Source: Prevotella sp.
Lineage (GTDB): Bacteria; Bacteroidota; Bacteroidia; Bacteroidales; Bacteroidaceae
Reading direction: 5' to 3'
DNA: 60,557 bases
Assembly: GCA_024697645.1 (NCBI GenBank)
Contig: JAILFH010000082.1
Location: 1 to 60,557, forward strand
The first letter of the stretch is position 1, and each line of letters starts with the position of its first letter. The notes below the pieces were generated by a model. It was given only the letters and a program-made list of their open reading frames with translations. It ran no database searches and was not told the origin of the DNA. Shown here piece after piece: positions 16,057 through 24,430 of this stretch. The position numbers and the translations under genes were made by a program.

Positions 16057-16105
16057 TTTGCAATAGTTTGCAATCGTCTGCGCAGTTCGCAAATGTTTGC
16101 AAACC
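16057..16105. repeat. Helically phased TTTGCAA array
   Basis: Five tandem units start at 16057, 16067, 16077, 16086 and 16096, each 9-10 bp. Three read TTTGCAA; the others are TCTGCGC and TTCGCAA. An extra TTTGCAA lies at 16041. One-turn spacing places every unit on the same DNA face, as in a multimeric operator. Confidence 0.6.
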
Positions 16106-16391
16106 CTGCGAAATGTTACAAATTCATAGGTTTTTGGGACAAATCGTGAGCAGTTTCCCATCTGATTAAAGAAAATGAAGCAGGAAACAGGTGTCGCTGA
16201 GAATGAAAAATCTTCACTACGAATTAATCGCGCGAATAGGTGATGATAGTTGTTTTTCTAAAGTACAAGGTCACATTATTTATAATAATACGGGGAGGGA
16301 TGTTTTTATAGTAGGAATACGAGGAGGCATGTGTAATTTGTAGAGATGAAGATGGGGCAAGAAATGAGTGATAAAAAATTTTACTATTTCC

Positions 16392-16422
16392 TTTGCAGTT
16401 TCAGAAATTATTGCTAACTTTG
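16392..16422 (+). promoter_or_regulatory. Promoter of 2-oxoacid:ferredoxin oxidoreductase operon
   Basis: TTTG at 16392-16395, exactly 19 bp, then TAACTTTG at 16415-16422: a full match to the Bacteroidetes -33/-7 promoter, 38 bp before the first start codon. Confidence 0.85.
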
Positions 16423-16460
16423 CCATTGTCAAATAGAGTATCCTTAAAATCAAAAACATT

Positions 16461-16691
16461 ATGGGAAAGATCAAAGGAGCCATCGTTGTGAATACTGAAC
16501 GCTGCAAGGGATGCCAACTGTGTCTGATTGCATGCCCGAAGAATGTCATTGCGTTGGCAAAGAAGAAAGTGAATGCGCATGGTTATCCCTATGTGGAGGC
16601 CGCCCAGCCCGATGAGTGCATTGGTTGTGCTTCGTGTGCAATCGTCTGCCCCGACGGCTGTATTACTGTTTACAAAAAAAAGGTTGAGTAA
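16461..16691 (+). CDS. 2-oxoacid:ferredoxin oxidoreductase delta subunit (ferredoxin)
   Basis: A 76-residue two-cluster ferredoxin with CKGCQLCLIACP (from about residue 14) and CIGCASCAIVCP (from about 53), each giving ligands for a [4Fe-4S] centre. As the first gene of a four-gene operon it is the delta subunit, which passes electrons from the TPP-containing core to soluble ferredoxin. Confidence 0.93.
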   Translation: MGKIKGAIVVNTERCKGCQLCLIACPKNVIALAKKKVNAHGYPYVEAAQPDECIGCASCAIVCPDGCITVYKKKVE

Positions 16692-16693
16692 AG

Positions 16694-17776
16694 ATGGCAG
16701 AAAAAGAAGTTGTATTGATGAAAGGCAATGAGGCGATAGCCCATGCTGCCATTCGTTGTGGTGCTGACGGATATTTCGGCTATCCGATCACTCCACAGAG
16801 TGAAGTTATTGAGACCCTCGCTGAACTGAAACCTTGGGAGACCACTGGAATGGTGGTGCTACAGGCAGAAAGCGAAGTGGCTTCAATCAACATGATTTAC
16901 GGCGGAGCCGGTGCTGGCAAGCGCGTGCTTACCTCCTCGTCGTCGCCAGGTGTTGCCCTGATGCAGGAAGGCATTGCCTATATGGCTGGTGCAGAACTGC
17001 CGGGCGTGTTTGTAAACGTGCAGCGCGGCGGACCTGGTCTGGGCACTATCCAGCCTTCGCAGAGCGACTATTTCCAGGCTACCCGCGGTGGTGGTAATGG
17101 AGACTACTACGTCATCACGCTCGCCCCGAACTCGGTGCAGGAAATGGCTGACTTTGTAGACCTCGCCTTTGAACTCGCCTTTAAATATCGCAACCCCGCT
17201 ATGATTCTGTCTGATGGTGTCATCGGACAGATGATGGAGAAAGTGGTACTTCCGCCCTATAAACCCCGTCGCACCGAGGAAGAAATCCTGAAGGAATGCC
17301 CATGGGCAACGACTGGTAGGACAAAGGACCGCCAGCCGAACATCATCACGTCGCTCGAACTGACGTCGGAGGTGATGGAACAGCGCAACCTGCATCTGCA
17401 GGAGAAATACCAGCAGATCCGCGATAACGAGGTACGCTATGAGACGATGGACCTCAACGACGACGCTGAATACATGATTGTGGCATTCGGAAGTGCTGCC
17501 CGCATCGCAGAGAAAGCGATGGAGATGGCAGAAGCCGAGGGTCTGAAGGTGGGACTGTTCCGCCCGATTACGCTGTGGCCGTTCCCCGAGAAGGAGATTG
17601 CCGCTGCCGCTAAGGGAAAGAAGGGTGTGCTCGTGGTTGAGATTAATGCCGGACAAATGGTTGAAGACGTCCGACTCTCTGTGAATGGCGCTGTGCCTGT
17701 TGCTCATTTCGGTCGTCTGGGTGGTATCGTGCCCGAACCCGATGAAATTGTTAAAGCCTTAAAAGAGAAATTATAA
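16694..17776 (+). CDS. vorB: 2-oxoacid:ferredoxin oxidoreductase alpha subunit (VorB type)
   Basis: A 360-residue alpha subunit with the GYPITPQSE motif near residue 29. It starts two bases after the ferredoxin stop. The family oxidatively decarboxylates 2-oxoacids to acyl-CoA while reducing ferredoxin. The closest recognised type is VorB (branched-chain 2-oxoacids such as 2-ketoisovalerate), but 2-oxoglutarate-type enzymes have the same layout, so the substrate is not settled. The next start overlaps by one base (TAATG). Confidence 0.92.
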   Translation: MAEKEVVLMKGNEAIAHAAIRCGADGYFGYPITPQSEVIETLAELKPWETTGMVVLQAESEVASINMIYGGAGAGKRVLTSSSSPGVALMQEGIAYMAGAELPGVFVNVQRGGPGLGTIQPSQSDYFQATRGGGNGDYYVITLAPNSVQEMADFVDLAFELAFKYRNPAMILSDGVIGQMMEKVVLPPYKPRRTEEEILKECPWATTGRTKDRQPNIITSLELTSEVMEQRNLHLQEKYQQIRDNEVRYETMDLNDDAEYMIVAFGSAARIAEKAMEMAEAEGLKVGLFRPITLWPFPEKEIAAAAKGKKGVLVVEINAGQMVEDVRLSVNGAVPVAHFGRLGGIVPEPDEIVKALKEKL

Positions 17777-18537
17777 TGGAAAATATCATTCGTCCTGAGA
17801 ATCTGGTCTACCAGAAACCAACCTTGATGAACGATGTGCCGATGCACTACTGCCCCGGTTGTTCACATGGTGTCGTCCACAAACTTGTGGCTGAGGTTAT
17901 CGAAGAAATGGGCATGGCCGATAAGACCATTGGCGTTTCGCCAGTAGGTTGCGCCGTGTTTGCCTATAAGTATATCGACATTGACTGGCAGGAAGCCGCC
18001 CACGGACGTGCTCCCGCTGTGGCTACCGCTATCAAGCGCCTGTGGCCAGACCGCTTGGTTTTCACCTATCAGGGTGACGGCGATATGGCTTGTATCGGTA
18101 CGGGTGAGGCAATTCATGCTCTGAACCGCGGTGAGCATATCGCGATGATTTTCATCAACAATGCTATCTACGGCATGACAGGCGGACAAATGGCTCCTAC
18201 AACGCTGCTCGGTCAGAAGACCGCCACCTGCCCTTATGGCCGACAGGCTGATCTGCACGGCTATCCTCTGAACATTACCGACTTGGCATCGCGACTCGAA
18301 GGAACATGCTATGTCACACGTCAGAGTGTTGAGTCGGTGCCTTCCATCCGCAAGGCAAAGGCCGCCATCCGCAAGGCTTTTGAGAACTCGATGGCTGGCA
18401 AGGGTTCGTCGCTCGTGGAGATTGTATCTACGTGCAACAGCGGTTGGAAACTCTCTCCTGCCAAGGCCAATGAGTGGATGAAGGAGCATATGTTTGAGAA
18501 ATATGTTAAAGGTGACTTAAAAGATACGACAGTATGA
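17776..18537 (+). CDS. 2-oxoacid:ferredoxin oxidoreductase beta subunit (TPP-binding)
   Basis: A 253-residue thiamine pyrophosphate-binding subunit. MHYCPGCSHG near residue 23 and the TPP/Mg signature GDGDMACIG...NNAIYGMTGGQ (about 99-140) are clear. It forms the catalytic core with the alpha subunit and is translationally coupled on both sides: a 1-bp overlap before and an ATGA overlap after. Confidence 0.93.
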   Translation: MENIIRPENLVYQKPTLMNDVPMHYCPGCSHGVVHKLVAEVIEEMGMADKTIGVSPVGCAVFAYKYIDIDWQEAAHGRAPAVATAIKRLWPDRLVFTYQGDGDMACIGTGEAIHALNRGEHIAMIFINNAIYGMTGGQMAPTTLLGQKTATCPYGRQADLHGYPLNITDLASRLEGTCYVTRQSVESVPSIRKAKAAIRKAFENSMAGKGSSLVEIVSTCNSGWKLSPAKANEWMKEHMFEKYVKGDLKDTTV

Positions 18538-19082
18538 AAAAAGAAATCATCATATCTGGATTCGGAGGTCAGGGCGTGCTCTCAATGGGAAAAATCCTCG
18601 CTTACTCCGGACTCATGGAAGACAAGGAAGTAACGTGGATGCCTGCATACGGACCCGAACAGCGCGGCGGTACGGCTAACGTGACCGTGATTGTCAGCGA
18701 CGACCGCATCTCTTCGCCTATCCTCAGTAAGTACGACGTTGCAATCGTGCTCAACCAACCTTCGTTGGACAAGTTTCTTCCGAAGGTGAAGCCGGGTGGT
18801 ATTCTCATCTATGACGGCTTCGGCATTCTGAACCCACCTCAGCGCGACGACATTAATGTTTATCGAATCGACGCTATGGACAAGGCTGCAGAGATGAAGA
18901 ACTCGAAGGTGTTCAACATGATTGTGTTGGGTGGACTGCTGAAAGTGTGCCCAGTGGTGACAACGAATGGTCTGGAAAAGGCCCTCTACAAGTCGCTTCC
19001 TGAACGCCACCATGGCCTAATCCCCCTGAACATGCAGGCTGTGGATGAGGGAATGAAAATCATTGCCGAAGTAAAGAAGTAA
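18534..19082 (+). CDS. 2-oxoacid:ferredoxin oxidoreductase gamma subunit
   Basis: A 182-residue gamma subunit with the N-terminal signature ISGFGGQGVLSMGKILA and the conserved PAYGPEQRGGTANV. It completes the delta-alpha-beta-gamma enzyme. The operon ends at the terminator 80 bp downstream. Confidence 0.93.
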   Translation: MKKEIIISGFGGQGVLSMGKILAYSGLMEDKEVTWMPAYGPEQRGGTANVTVIVSDDRISSPILSKYDVAIVLNQPSLDKFLPKVKPGGILIYDGFGILNPPQRDDINVYRIDAMDKAAEMKNSKVFNMIVLGGLLKVCPVVTTNGLEKALYKSLPERHHGLIPLNMQAVDEGMKIIAEVKK

Positions 19083-19386
19083 CAAAGCGTTTCCAAAGCG
19101 TTTCCAAAGTAACAAAGTAACAAGGTAACAAGGTAACATAGTTACTCTTAATAGAAAAAAGAGTTCTGCGGTGAAAACTGCAGAACTTTTTTTGTTGGAT
19201 AAAAGGGTACAAATAGCAGGTTACAAATTACAATTTTCAGATTACAAATTGCAAATCACAAGTTAAAAATATGATTACCCGCAGAGGCGATTATTTCTCC
19301 GACTTCATATCAGAGATTGCAGATTGCAAATCACAATTTACAAAACACAATTCACAAATATAATTATCTCTGCAGTGAAAGCATGA
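19083..19386. other. Gap with octad repeat, terminator and CAAATTACAA-type words
   Basis: At about 19096-19140 there are five 8-bp units (AACAAAGT and AACAAGGT types), the complement of the GTTACCTT units at 13056. The terminator is at 19162-19193. The rest (19200-19380) is AT-rich sequence made of repeated words such as CAAATTACAA and ATTGCAAATCACA. Confidence 0.6.
19162..19193 (+). terminator. Terminator of oxidoreductase operon
   Basis: AGTTCTGC (19162-19169) pairs with GCAGAACT (19180-19187), followed by a run of T. It is a relative of the other AGTCCTG-type hairpins at 35779, 36352, 44006 and 44077. Confidence 0.85.
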
Positions 19387-21045
19387 TTACCTTGAAACCA
19401 ACTGCTTCAGCGCTTTGACTTTCGAAGCGATTTCCTCGGTGGAGCCAGGGTCGGTGGATTTGAAGGCGGCAAGTGCTTCATTGAGCGACTGCAAGGCAGA
19501 TTGATTATTGTGTCGCTCATAATCTTTGCGAAGCAGAAGGACTTTCTCGGCAAGTTGCACACCCTCGATGAAGCGCTCCCAACGAACCGAAGAGCACGGA
19601 CCTGGATAAATAAGATAGGTGTCGCCTGGGGCAAATAGTTTGAAACGGGAATCGGTAAGGGGATTGTCGGTCCAGTTCATCCACGACCAATGGAGATAAC
19701 CGTCGAACCCATTAGCAACGGTATAGAGCGGGGTATAGACAGCCTCTATAGGTTGACTATTCGTAAAAGTGTTGGGCTTTTGCTCTGAACAACAAGTGTA
19801 GGTAGTGCTGACGAGCCCTTGCTTCTTGCGATACTGCTGCTCCTCGGGCGTGAACTGCTGTCCGTAGGCGATGCAATAGTCGTATAGTTTATCGGCAAGT
19901 TCCGGATGGTGATTGCCCGCCAATGCCATTTTCAGTTCGGGAGCAGCCGTCTGAGCCACATTCCATGCGTCCAGCATACTGGATAGGCCGCGCTCGTCCA
20001 TAGCAATGCAAGTGCGATGAATCCAGCCTTTTGCCTTCAAATGCTGGGCAAACGCCTTCAGAAAGTTTGACCACAGTTCCCGATATTCCTCGCTGTTCGT
20101 AGTGGTCTTCAGGTCGATATATTGTTGAGAGAATGCATCGAAATAGCGGAACGACATATCCCACGGCACCATGGAGAAACAATTGATCTGCGGACCCAGT
20201 CCACACGAGTCGCAAAGTTCCACCCAATGGTCGAAAACCGTATAGTCGTAACTCCACGAACCATCCTTTTCACGTGTGGTCTTAATCATTGCATCGAATT
20301 TATCATTGCTTTGTTCGCCCCATGGCTCATAGAACAGAATGGCAGAAATAACGCTCTGACCTGCACGTGCCAACAACTTCAGATAAGGCCGCAGCAAGTC
20401 GAAATGCTGCTGACTCCATCGGGGTACATTATGATAGCGACTGACACTGTAGGGTTGCTGCCAGAAGTCGAGGTGAAGTTCTTGTTGACTGGGGCGGGGC
20501 AATGTATGATTGAGCACTTGCAAACGAAGTGGCAATCGAGTCAGCAAACGACCCGATGAGCGTTCTGACACCTCCAACTGCCACCGATAATTGCCTGACT
20601 TGCAGTCGTAAGGCACCTCAATCGTACACCAAACGGGCAGGACTCCCTTCTCTGCTTTCTGCTCACCCCCACCAATCACGTCGGGCACGAGGAACGGCTT
20701 CAGATTGTCAGGATGTTGGCCGCATGTGTTAAAACTATCCGTCAGCACCCAACCGAGAAAATCAGCACGCGCATCCCACTTTCGGGCGGTCTTGTTTCTG
20801 GCACGTATCTGGAGCGAAAGTTCATCAGCCTTTCGGTCGGTTTGAATCACGGCTTCGAGTCCGATACGTTCGCCTCGCCAAGCGATGACCGACATCTCCT
20901 GAATGAGGTCCCCACGGAGCATCTCCATTGTGGCATCAGCAGCAATCAGACGGTCGTTCTCTATCCACGAGGCAGAAACCACTTTTGGTTGTGCCAATAA
21001 ACATACAGGCATCAAAACCCAGAGCGTAAAGAGTAATTTCTTCAT
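19387..21045 (-). CDS. GH123-like glycoside hydrolase (predicted beta-N-acetylgalactosaminidase)
   Basis: A 552-residue exported protein. The start at 21045 is chosen because it gives a proper signal peptide (MKKLLFTLWVLMPVCLLAQ) after a purine-rich AAAGGA stretch; an earlier in-frame start adds a basic tail. The N-terminal beta domain (about 20-180) and the catalytic domain (about 185-500) match the family formerly called DUF4091, now GH123. The adjacent acidic pair Asp350-Glu351 (AMDERG) corresponds to the Asp-Glu pair used in substrate-assisted catalysis in that family. It is divergent from rubredoxin. The substrate is inferred from the family. Confidence 0.8.
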   Translation of the reverse strand: MKKLLFTLWVLMPVCLLAQPKVVSASWIENDRLIAADATMEMLRGDLIQEMSVIAWRGERIGLEAVIQTDRKADELSLQIRARNKTARKWDARADFLGWVLTDSFNTCGQHPDNLKPFLVPDVIGGGEQKAEKGVLPVWCTIEVPYDCKSGNYRWQLEVSERSSGRLLTRLPLRLQVLNHTLPRPSQQELHLDFWQQPYSVSRYHNVPRWSQQHFDLLRPYLKLLARAGQSVISAILFYEPWGEQSNDKFDAMIKTTREKDGSWSYDYTVFDHWVELCDSCGLGPQINCFSMVPWDMSFRYFDAFSQQYIDLKTTTNSEEYRELWSNFLKAFAQHLKAKGWIHRTCIAMDERGLSSMLDAWNVAQTAAPELKMALAGNHHPELADKLYDYCIAYGQQFTPEEQQYRKKQGLVSTTYTCCSEQKPNTFTNSQPIEAVYTPLYTVANGFDGYLHWSWMNWTDNPLTDSRFKLFAPGDTYLIYPGPCSSVRWERFIEGVQLAEKVLLLRKDYERHNNQSALQSLNEALAAFKSTDPGSTEEIASKVKALKQLVSR

Positions 21046-21080
21046 ATCCTTTTCCTTTCGTTTTCTCAACTTCACTCCTG

Positions 21081-21088
21081 CAAAGATA
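21081..21088 (-). promoter_or_regulatory. -7 element for the GH123-like gene
   Basis: Minus-strand TATCTTTG, 35 bp upstream of the chosen start. Confidence 0.5.
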
Positions 21089-21162
21089 GCGATTCCTTTT
21101 CAGTCGCATCGAAATTTTTCGTTAATGTTCTAAAAAACGATGGTTATTTCATTCTTTTTTGT

Positions 21163-21170
21163 TATCTTTG
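21163..21170 (+). promoter_or_regulatory. -7 element for rubredoxin/GH51 genes
   Basis: TATCTTTG, 72 bp before the rubredoxin start. No convincing -33 box was seen. Confidence 0.5.
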
Positions 21171-21242
21171 CAAGAAAATCATGGTCTGCTTTTTGCAGAC
21201 TGCTGCGATTGAACCAATTGTCTAACTTTAACCGAGAAGAAA

Positions 21243-21401
21243 ATGAAAAAGTTTGTATGCGACGTATGTGGCTATGTGTATGATCCTGAAGTGGGAGATC
21301 CCGAAAACGGAATCGAGCCCGGAACTGCTTTCGAAGACCTTCCCGAAGATTGGGTTTGCCCACTTTGTGGTGTAGGCAAGGAAGACTTCAGCGAGGAATA
21401 A
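21243..21401 (+). CDS. Rubredoxin
   Basis: A 52-residue rubredoxin. [10 protein letters not shown] (from residue 6) and CPLCGVGK (from residue 39) supply the four Cys ligands of a single iron. Small cytoplasmic electron carrier, often part of oxygen or peroxide defence in anaerobes. It precedes the GH51 gene by 54 bp on the same strand; they may be cotranscribed, although no functional link is evident. Confidence 0.95.
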   Translation: MKKFVCDVCGYVYDPEVGDPENGIEPGTAFEDLPEDWVCPLCGVGKEDFSEE

Positions 21402-21455
21402 TCTAAGCCCAAACGAAAGTGCGGTAAATCTGCACCAACTATTTAAAAGAGAAAT

Positions 21456-24077
21456 ATGATAGGACTTTTGAATAAATCAGCCAAGATGGTCACTACTGTC
21501 TTGGCACTTTCTGCATGGTGTGGCACGACGATGGCTCAGACTCCCTCGCTGGAGGAACAGACTGAGAACGAGGCTGCCTACACCATCTATGGCAATGATA
21601 CGACTTGCCAGATTTTCATCTATTCGCCTAATGAGAAGAACGGACTCCATCTGGCTTACCACACGTCAGACGGCACGTGGCAGCATGTGGGTCAACTCTG
21701 CAGTTCCGACTATGCTCAGTGGGGCAGCGAGAAACGCATGTATCATCCGACTGTGGTGCATGCTAACGACGGCACATGGCGGCTGGTTTTCAGCGTGAAC
21801 GACCACGCCCCATGTTTTGCAGCCGCCTATAGTGAGGATCTCATCACATGGCGTCCGCAGGACTATCCCCACATGTCACAGAAGGGTTGCTTCGAGCCCA
21901 TTGTATTTGCTATGGACGACGGAACCTTCGACATTTATTATAAGGATCGTCAGGGTGGAAAGCACTACGTGCAGGCGTCTGCCGACTTCCGTAAGTTCAC
22001 GGAGGACAGGGCGCTGAGCAGCATCGACGATGTGGCTTGGTTGCGCGATACAGTGTCGGTTGGCGACAAACTGATGGCTGGCAATATGTTCGACGTGCCG
22101 AAGATACACCTCGACTACATCCGCCAGTGGTTCGCCGCTACGGCAGCCGAGGACAAAGCCAACAGCGAGACGATGCGCGACGACGCAACTCGATTTGCCC
22201 AACTGCCTCAAACCGTTCAAGCGACACTGACGGTTTCGCCCGAGAAGGAAATGAAGATTAGCGACAAACTCATCGGCGTGTTCTTCGAGGACATCAGTTA
22301 TGCAGCCGATGGAGGACTTTATGCTGAACTCATTCAGAACCGCGACTTCGAATACACAGCGAAAGATCATCGCGGATGGAATGCCCAGACGGCGTGGAAA
22401 CTGAAGGGTGAATGGATTAGTACCGAGGGTCCGTTGTCGGAAAACAATCCTCACTATGCAGTGCTCGACAACAATACGCTGTCGAATGAGGGTTGGGACG
22501 GCATTGCCCTTACGAAAGGTTCCAAGTATGACTTCTCGATGTTCACGAAGAAGGCATCCATCTACAAGAAGCAGAAGTTCCGCGTTCAACTCGTGGAAAA
22601 CGGTGTGGTGCTGGCGAAGGCCGATTTCAAAGTGAAGGAAGACGGCTGGTCGCAAGTGAAGGCGGTGCTCATTCCGAAGGCTGACGCCAAGAAGGCAGAA
22701 CTGCAGATTGTGAACCTTGCCAAGGGAACACTGCTCGGCATCGATATGGTGTCGCTATTCCCACAGGACACCTACAAGGGACATGGTCTGCGAAAGGACC
22801 TCGCCGAAGCGATTGCCGACTTGAAGCCGAAGTTCGTTCGCTTCCCCGGTGGTTGCATGAGTCATGGTCAGGGCATCGACAACATCTATCATTGGAATCA
22901 CACCGTTGGCCCTTGGCAAGACCGTAAGCCCGACATGAACATTTGGAACTATCACCAGACACGAGGACTGGGATTCTATGAGTATTTCCAGTTCTGCGAG
23001 GATATTGGTGCAGAAGCAGTACCTGTTCTGGCCGCAGGCGTACCTTGTCAGAACTCGGCTCCCAATGCTGAAGGCTTTGGTGGACAGCAGGGCGGCATTC
23101 CCATGGAAGAGATGCCTGCCTACATCGAGGAACTCTGCAATCTGATTGAATGGGCAAATGGTGATCCTGCCACAAACAAATGGGCAAAGATGCGTGCTGA
23201 CGCTGGTCATCCTGCTCCGTTCAACATGAAGTATCTCGGCATTGGTAACGAGGATATCATCTCAACGGTGTTCGAAGAGCGCTGCGAGATGATTGCCAAG
23301 GAGATTCGTGAGCGCTATCCTGAGATTCAGATCTGCGGTACGGCAGGTCCGTTCCACTATCCGTCTGCTGACTACATTGAGGGTTGGAAGTTTGCCAACG
23401 AGCATCGGAATCTCTTCGACCTCATCGACGAACACTATTACGAATCGACGGGCTGGTTTATGCATCACCTCGACTACTACGACCAATACGACCGCAAGGG
23501 ACCCAAGGTCTACGTGGGCGAATATGCATCACGCACTCGCACCCACGAATCGGCGCTGGCAGAGGCTCTGTTCCTTTGCAATATCGAGCGAAATGGCGAC
23601 ATCGTAGAGATGACGAGTTATGCCCCGCTGCTGGCGAAGGAAGGTCATCACAACTGGAATCCAGACATGATCTATTTCGACAACACGTCGCTCCAACTCA
23701 CGCCGTCCTACCACACGCAGCACCTCTTTGGAAACCATAGCGGCGACCGCTACGTAGAATCGACGCTGACACTTGACGCATCGCAGACGACCGACGACGG
23801 TAGCCAGTTGCGCGTAGCATCGAGTGTGGTTCGCGACAACAAAACTGGGAAGACCTATCTGAAACTCGTGAATGCGCTCCCTCGCCCAATTAGCGTAAAC
23901 GCCGAGGGTGTAAGCATTTCGGCAAGTGCCAGCATCAGTGCTTTCACAGGTAAACCTTCCGACAAGGAAGTGGTCACTTTCGGTGACAATGCTCAGTCAA
24001 CAGGCAAGGAATGTGTGAAGATCAGTGGCAACACCATTACTCTCGCACCTTACACTGTTTGTGCCATTACGCTGTAA
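21456..24077 (+). CDS. Alpha-L-arabinofuranosidase, GH51, with N-terminal propeller-like segment
   Basis: An 873-residue exported enzyme. After the signal peptide (about 1-27) comes a region (about 40-185) that resembles part of a GH43-type beta-propeller (HPTVVHANDGTWRLVFSV, then a GCFEPIVFAMDDGTFDIYYKD stretch). A carbohydrate-binding-like beta domain (about 280-435) and the GH51 catalytic barrel follow. The barrel has the predicted acid/base Glu599 (GIGNED) and nucleophile Glu689 (VGEYAS). GH51 enzymes release terminal arabinofuranose from arabinan and arabinoxylan. The N-terminal segment is too short for a full propeller. A terminator follows. Confidence 0.92.
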   Translation: MIGLLNKSAKMVTTVLALSAWCGTTMAQTPSLEEQTENEAAYTIYGNDTTCQIFIYSPNEKNGLHLAYHTSDGTWQHVGQLCSSDYAQWGSEKRMYHPTVVHANDGTWRLVFSVNDHAPCFAAAYSEDLITWRPQDYPHMSQKGCFEPIVFAMDDGTFDIYYKDRQGGKHYVQASADFRKFTEDRALSSIDDVAWLRDTVSVGDKLMAGNMFDVPKIHLDYIRQWFAATAAEDKANSETMRDDATRFAQLPQTVQATLTVSPEKEMKISDKLIGVFFEDISYAADGGLYAELIQNRDFEYTAKDHRGWNAQTAWKLKGEWISTEGPLSENNPHYAVLDNNTLSNEGWDGIALTKGSKYDFSMFTKKASIYKKQKFRVQLVENGVVLAKADFKVKEDGWSQVKAVLIPKADAKKAELQIVNLAKGTLLGIDMVSLFPQDTYKGHGLRKDLAEAIADLKPKFVRFPGGCMSHGQGIDNIYHWNHTVGPWQDRKPDMNIWNYHQTRGLGFYEYFQFCEDIGAEAVPVLAAGVPCQNSAPNAEGFGGQQGGIPMEEMPAYIEELCNLIEWANGDPATNKWAKMRADAGHPAPFNMKYLGIGNEDIISTVFEERCEMIAKEIRERYPEIQICGTAGPFHYPSADYIEGWKFANEHRNLFDLIDEHYYESTGWFMHHLDYYDQYDRKGPKVYVGEYASRTRTHESALAEALFLCNIERNGDIVEMTSYAPLLAKEGHHNWNPDMIYFDNTSLQLTPSYHTQHLFGNHSGDRYVESTLTLDASQTTDDGSQLRVASSVVRDNKTGKTYLKLVNALPRPISVNAEGVSISASASISAFTGKPSDKEVVTFGDNAQSTGKECVKISGNTITLAPYTVCAITL

Positions 24078-24430
24078 GCAGCAGACTGATTTATTCCATC
24101 ACGCTGTAAGCAGCAAACGCTTCACATCAGCATTCCGAGTCAACATGCTCTAATCGGCATGACGACTTTAACTGAGCACTCCCAACGTTCTTTTTTGAGC
24201 ATTGGGAGTTTTTTCGTATTCATACCAGATGTAGAGGTATTAGTTCGTAGTTTTTAAAAAATCAAGAATTAGAGAATTTAAGAATTTTCCTGCTTTTTTT
24301 GAATTAATAAGAATTTGAGAATTCAGCGCTCTATATAGCGCCTTACTGCAGTTGAAAGTGGCACCCACGTATTCCCCTCCTTCGGGAAGGAGGGGTTAGC
24401 CGAAGGCGGGGGTGGTAGCGTTGTAAATCC
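24078..24430. other. Gap with terminator, rep4 and rep3
   Basis: Contains the terminator (24178-24214), rep4 (24243-24358) ending in GCGCTCTATATAGCGCC, and rep3 (24361-24420). rep4 followed directly by rep3 is also seen at 58430-58540. Confidence 0.7.
24178..24214 (+). terminator. Terminator after GH51 gene
   Basis: ACTCCCAA (24178-24185) pairs with TTGGGAGT (24202-24209), followed by six T. Confidence 0.85.

Larger units (their letters stand above)
15984..16460. other. Divergent control region with phased TTTGCAA repeats
   Basis: A 477-bp intergenic region between divergent genes. It holds the minus-strand -7 box (16017-16024), a 10-bp-phased array (16057-16105) and the plus-strand promoter of the oxidoreductase operon (16392-16422). 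The middle (16110-16390) is AT-rich and nothing was recognised in it. Confidence 0.6.

Noticed and set aside
16280..16549. Minus-strand reading frame of 89 codons across the oxidoreductase promoter
   Set aside because: It overlaps a consensus promoter and the start of the ferredoxin gene on the other strand, and its translation is compositionally odd.
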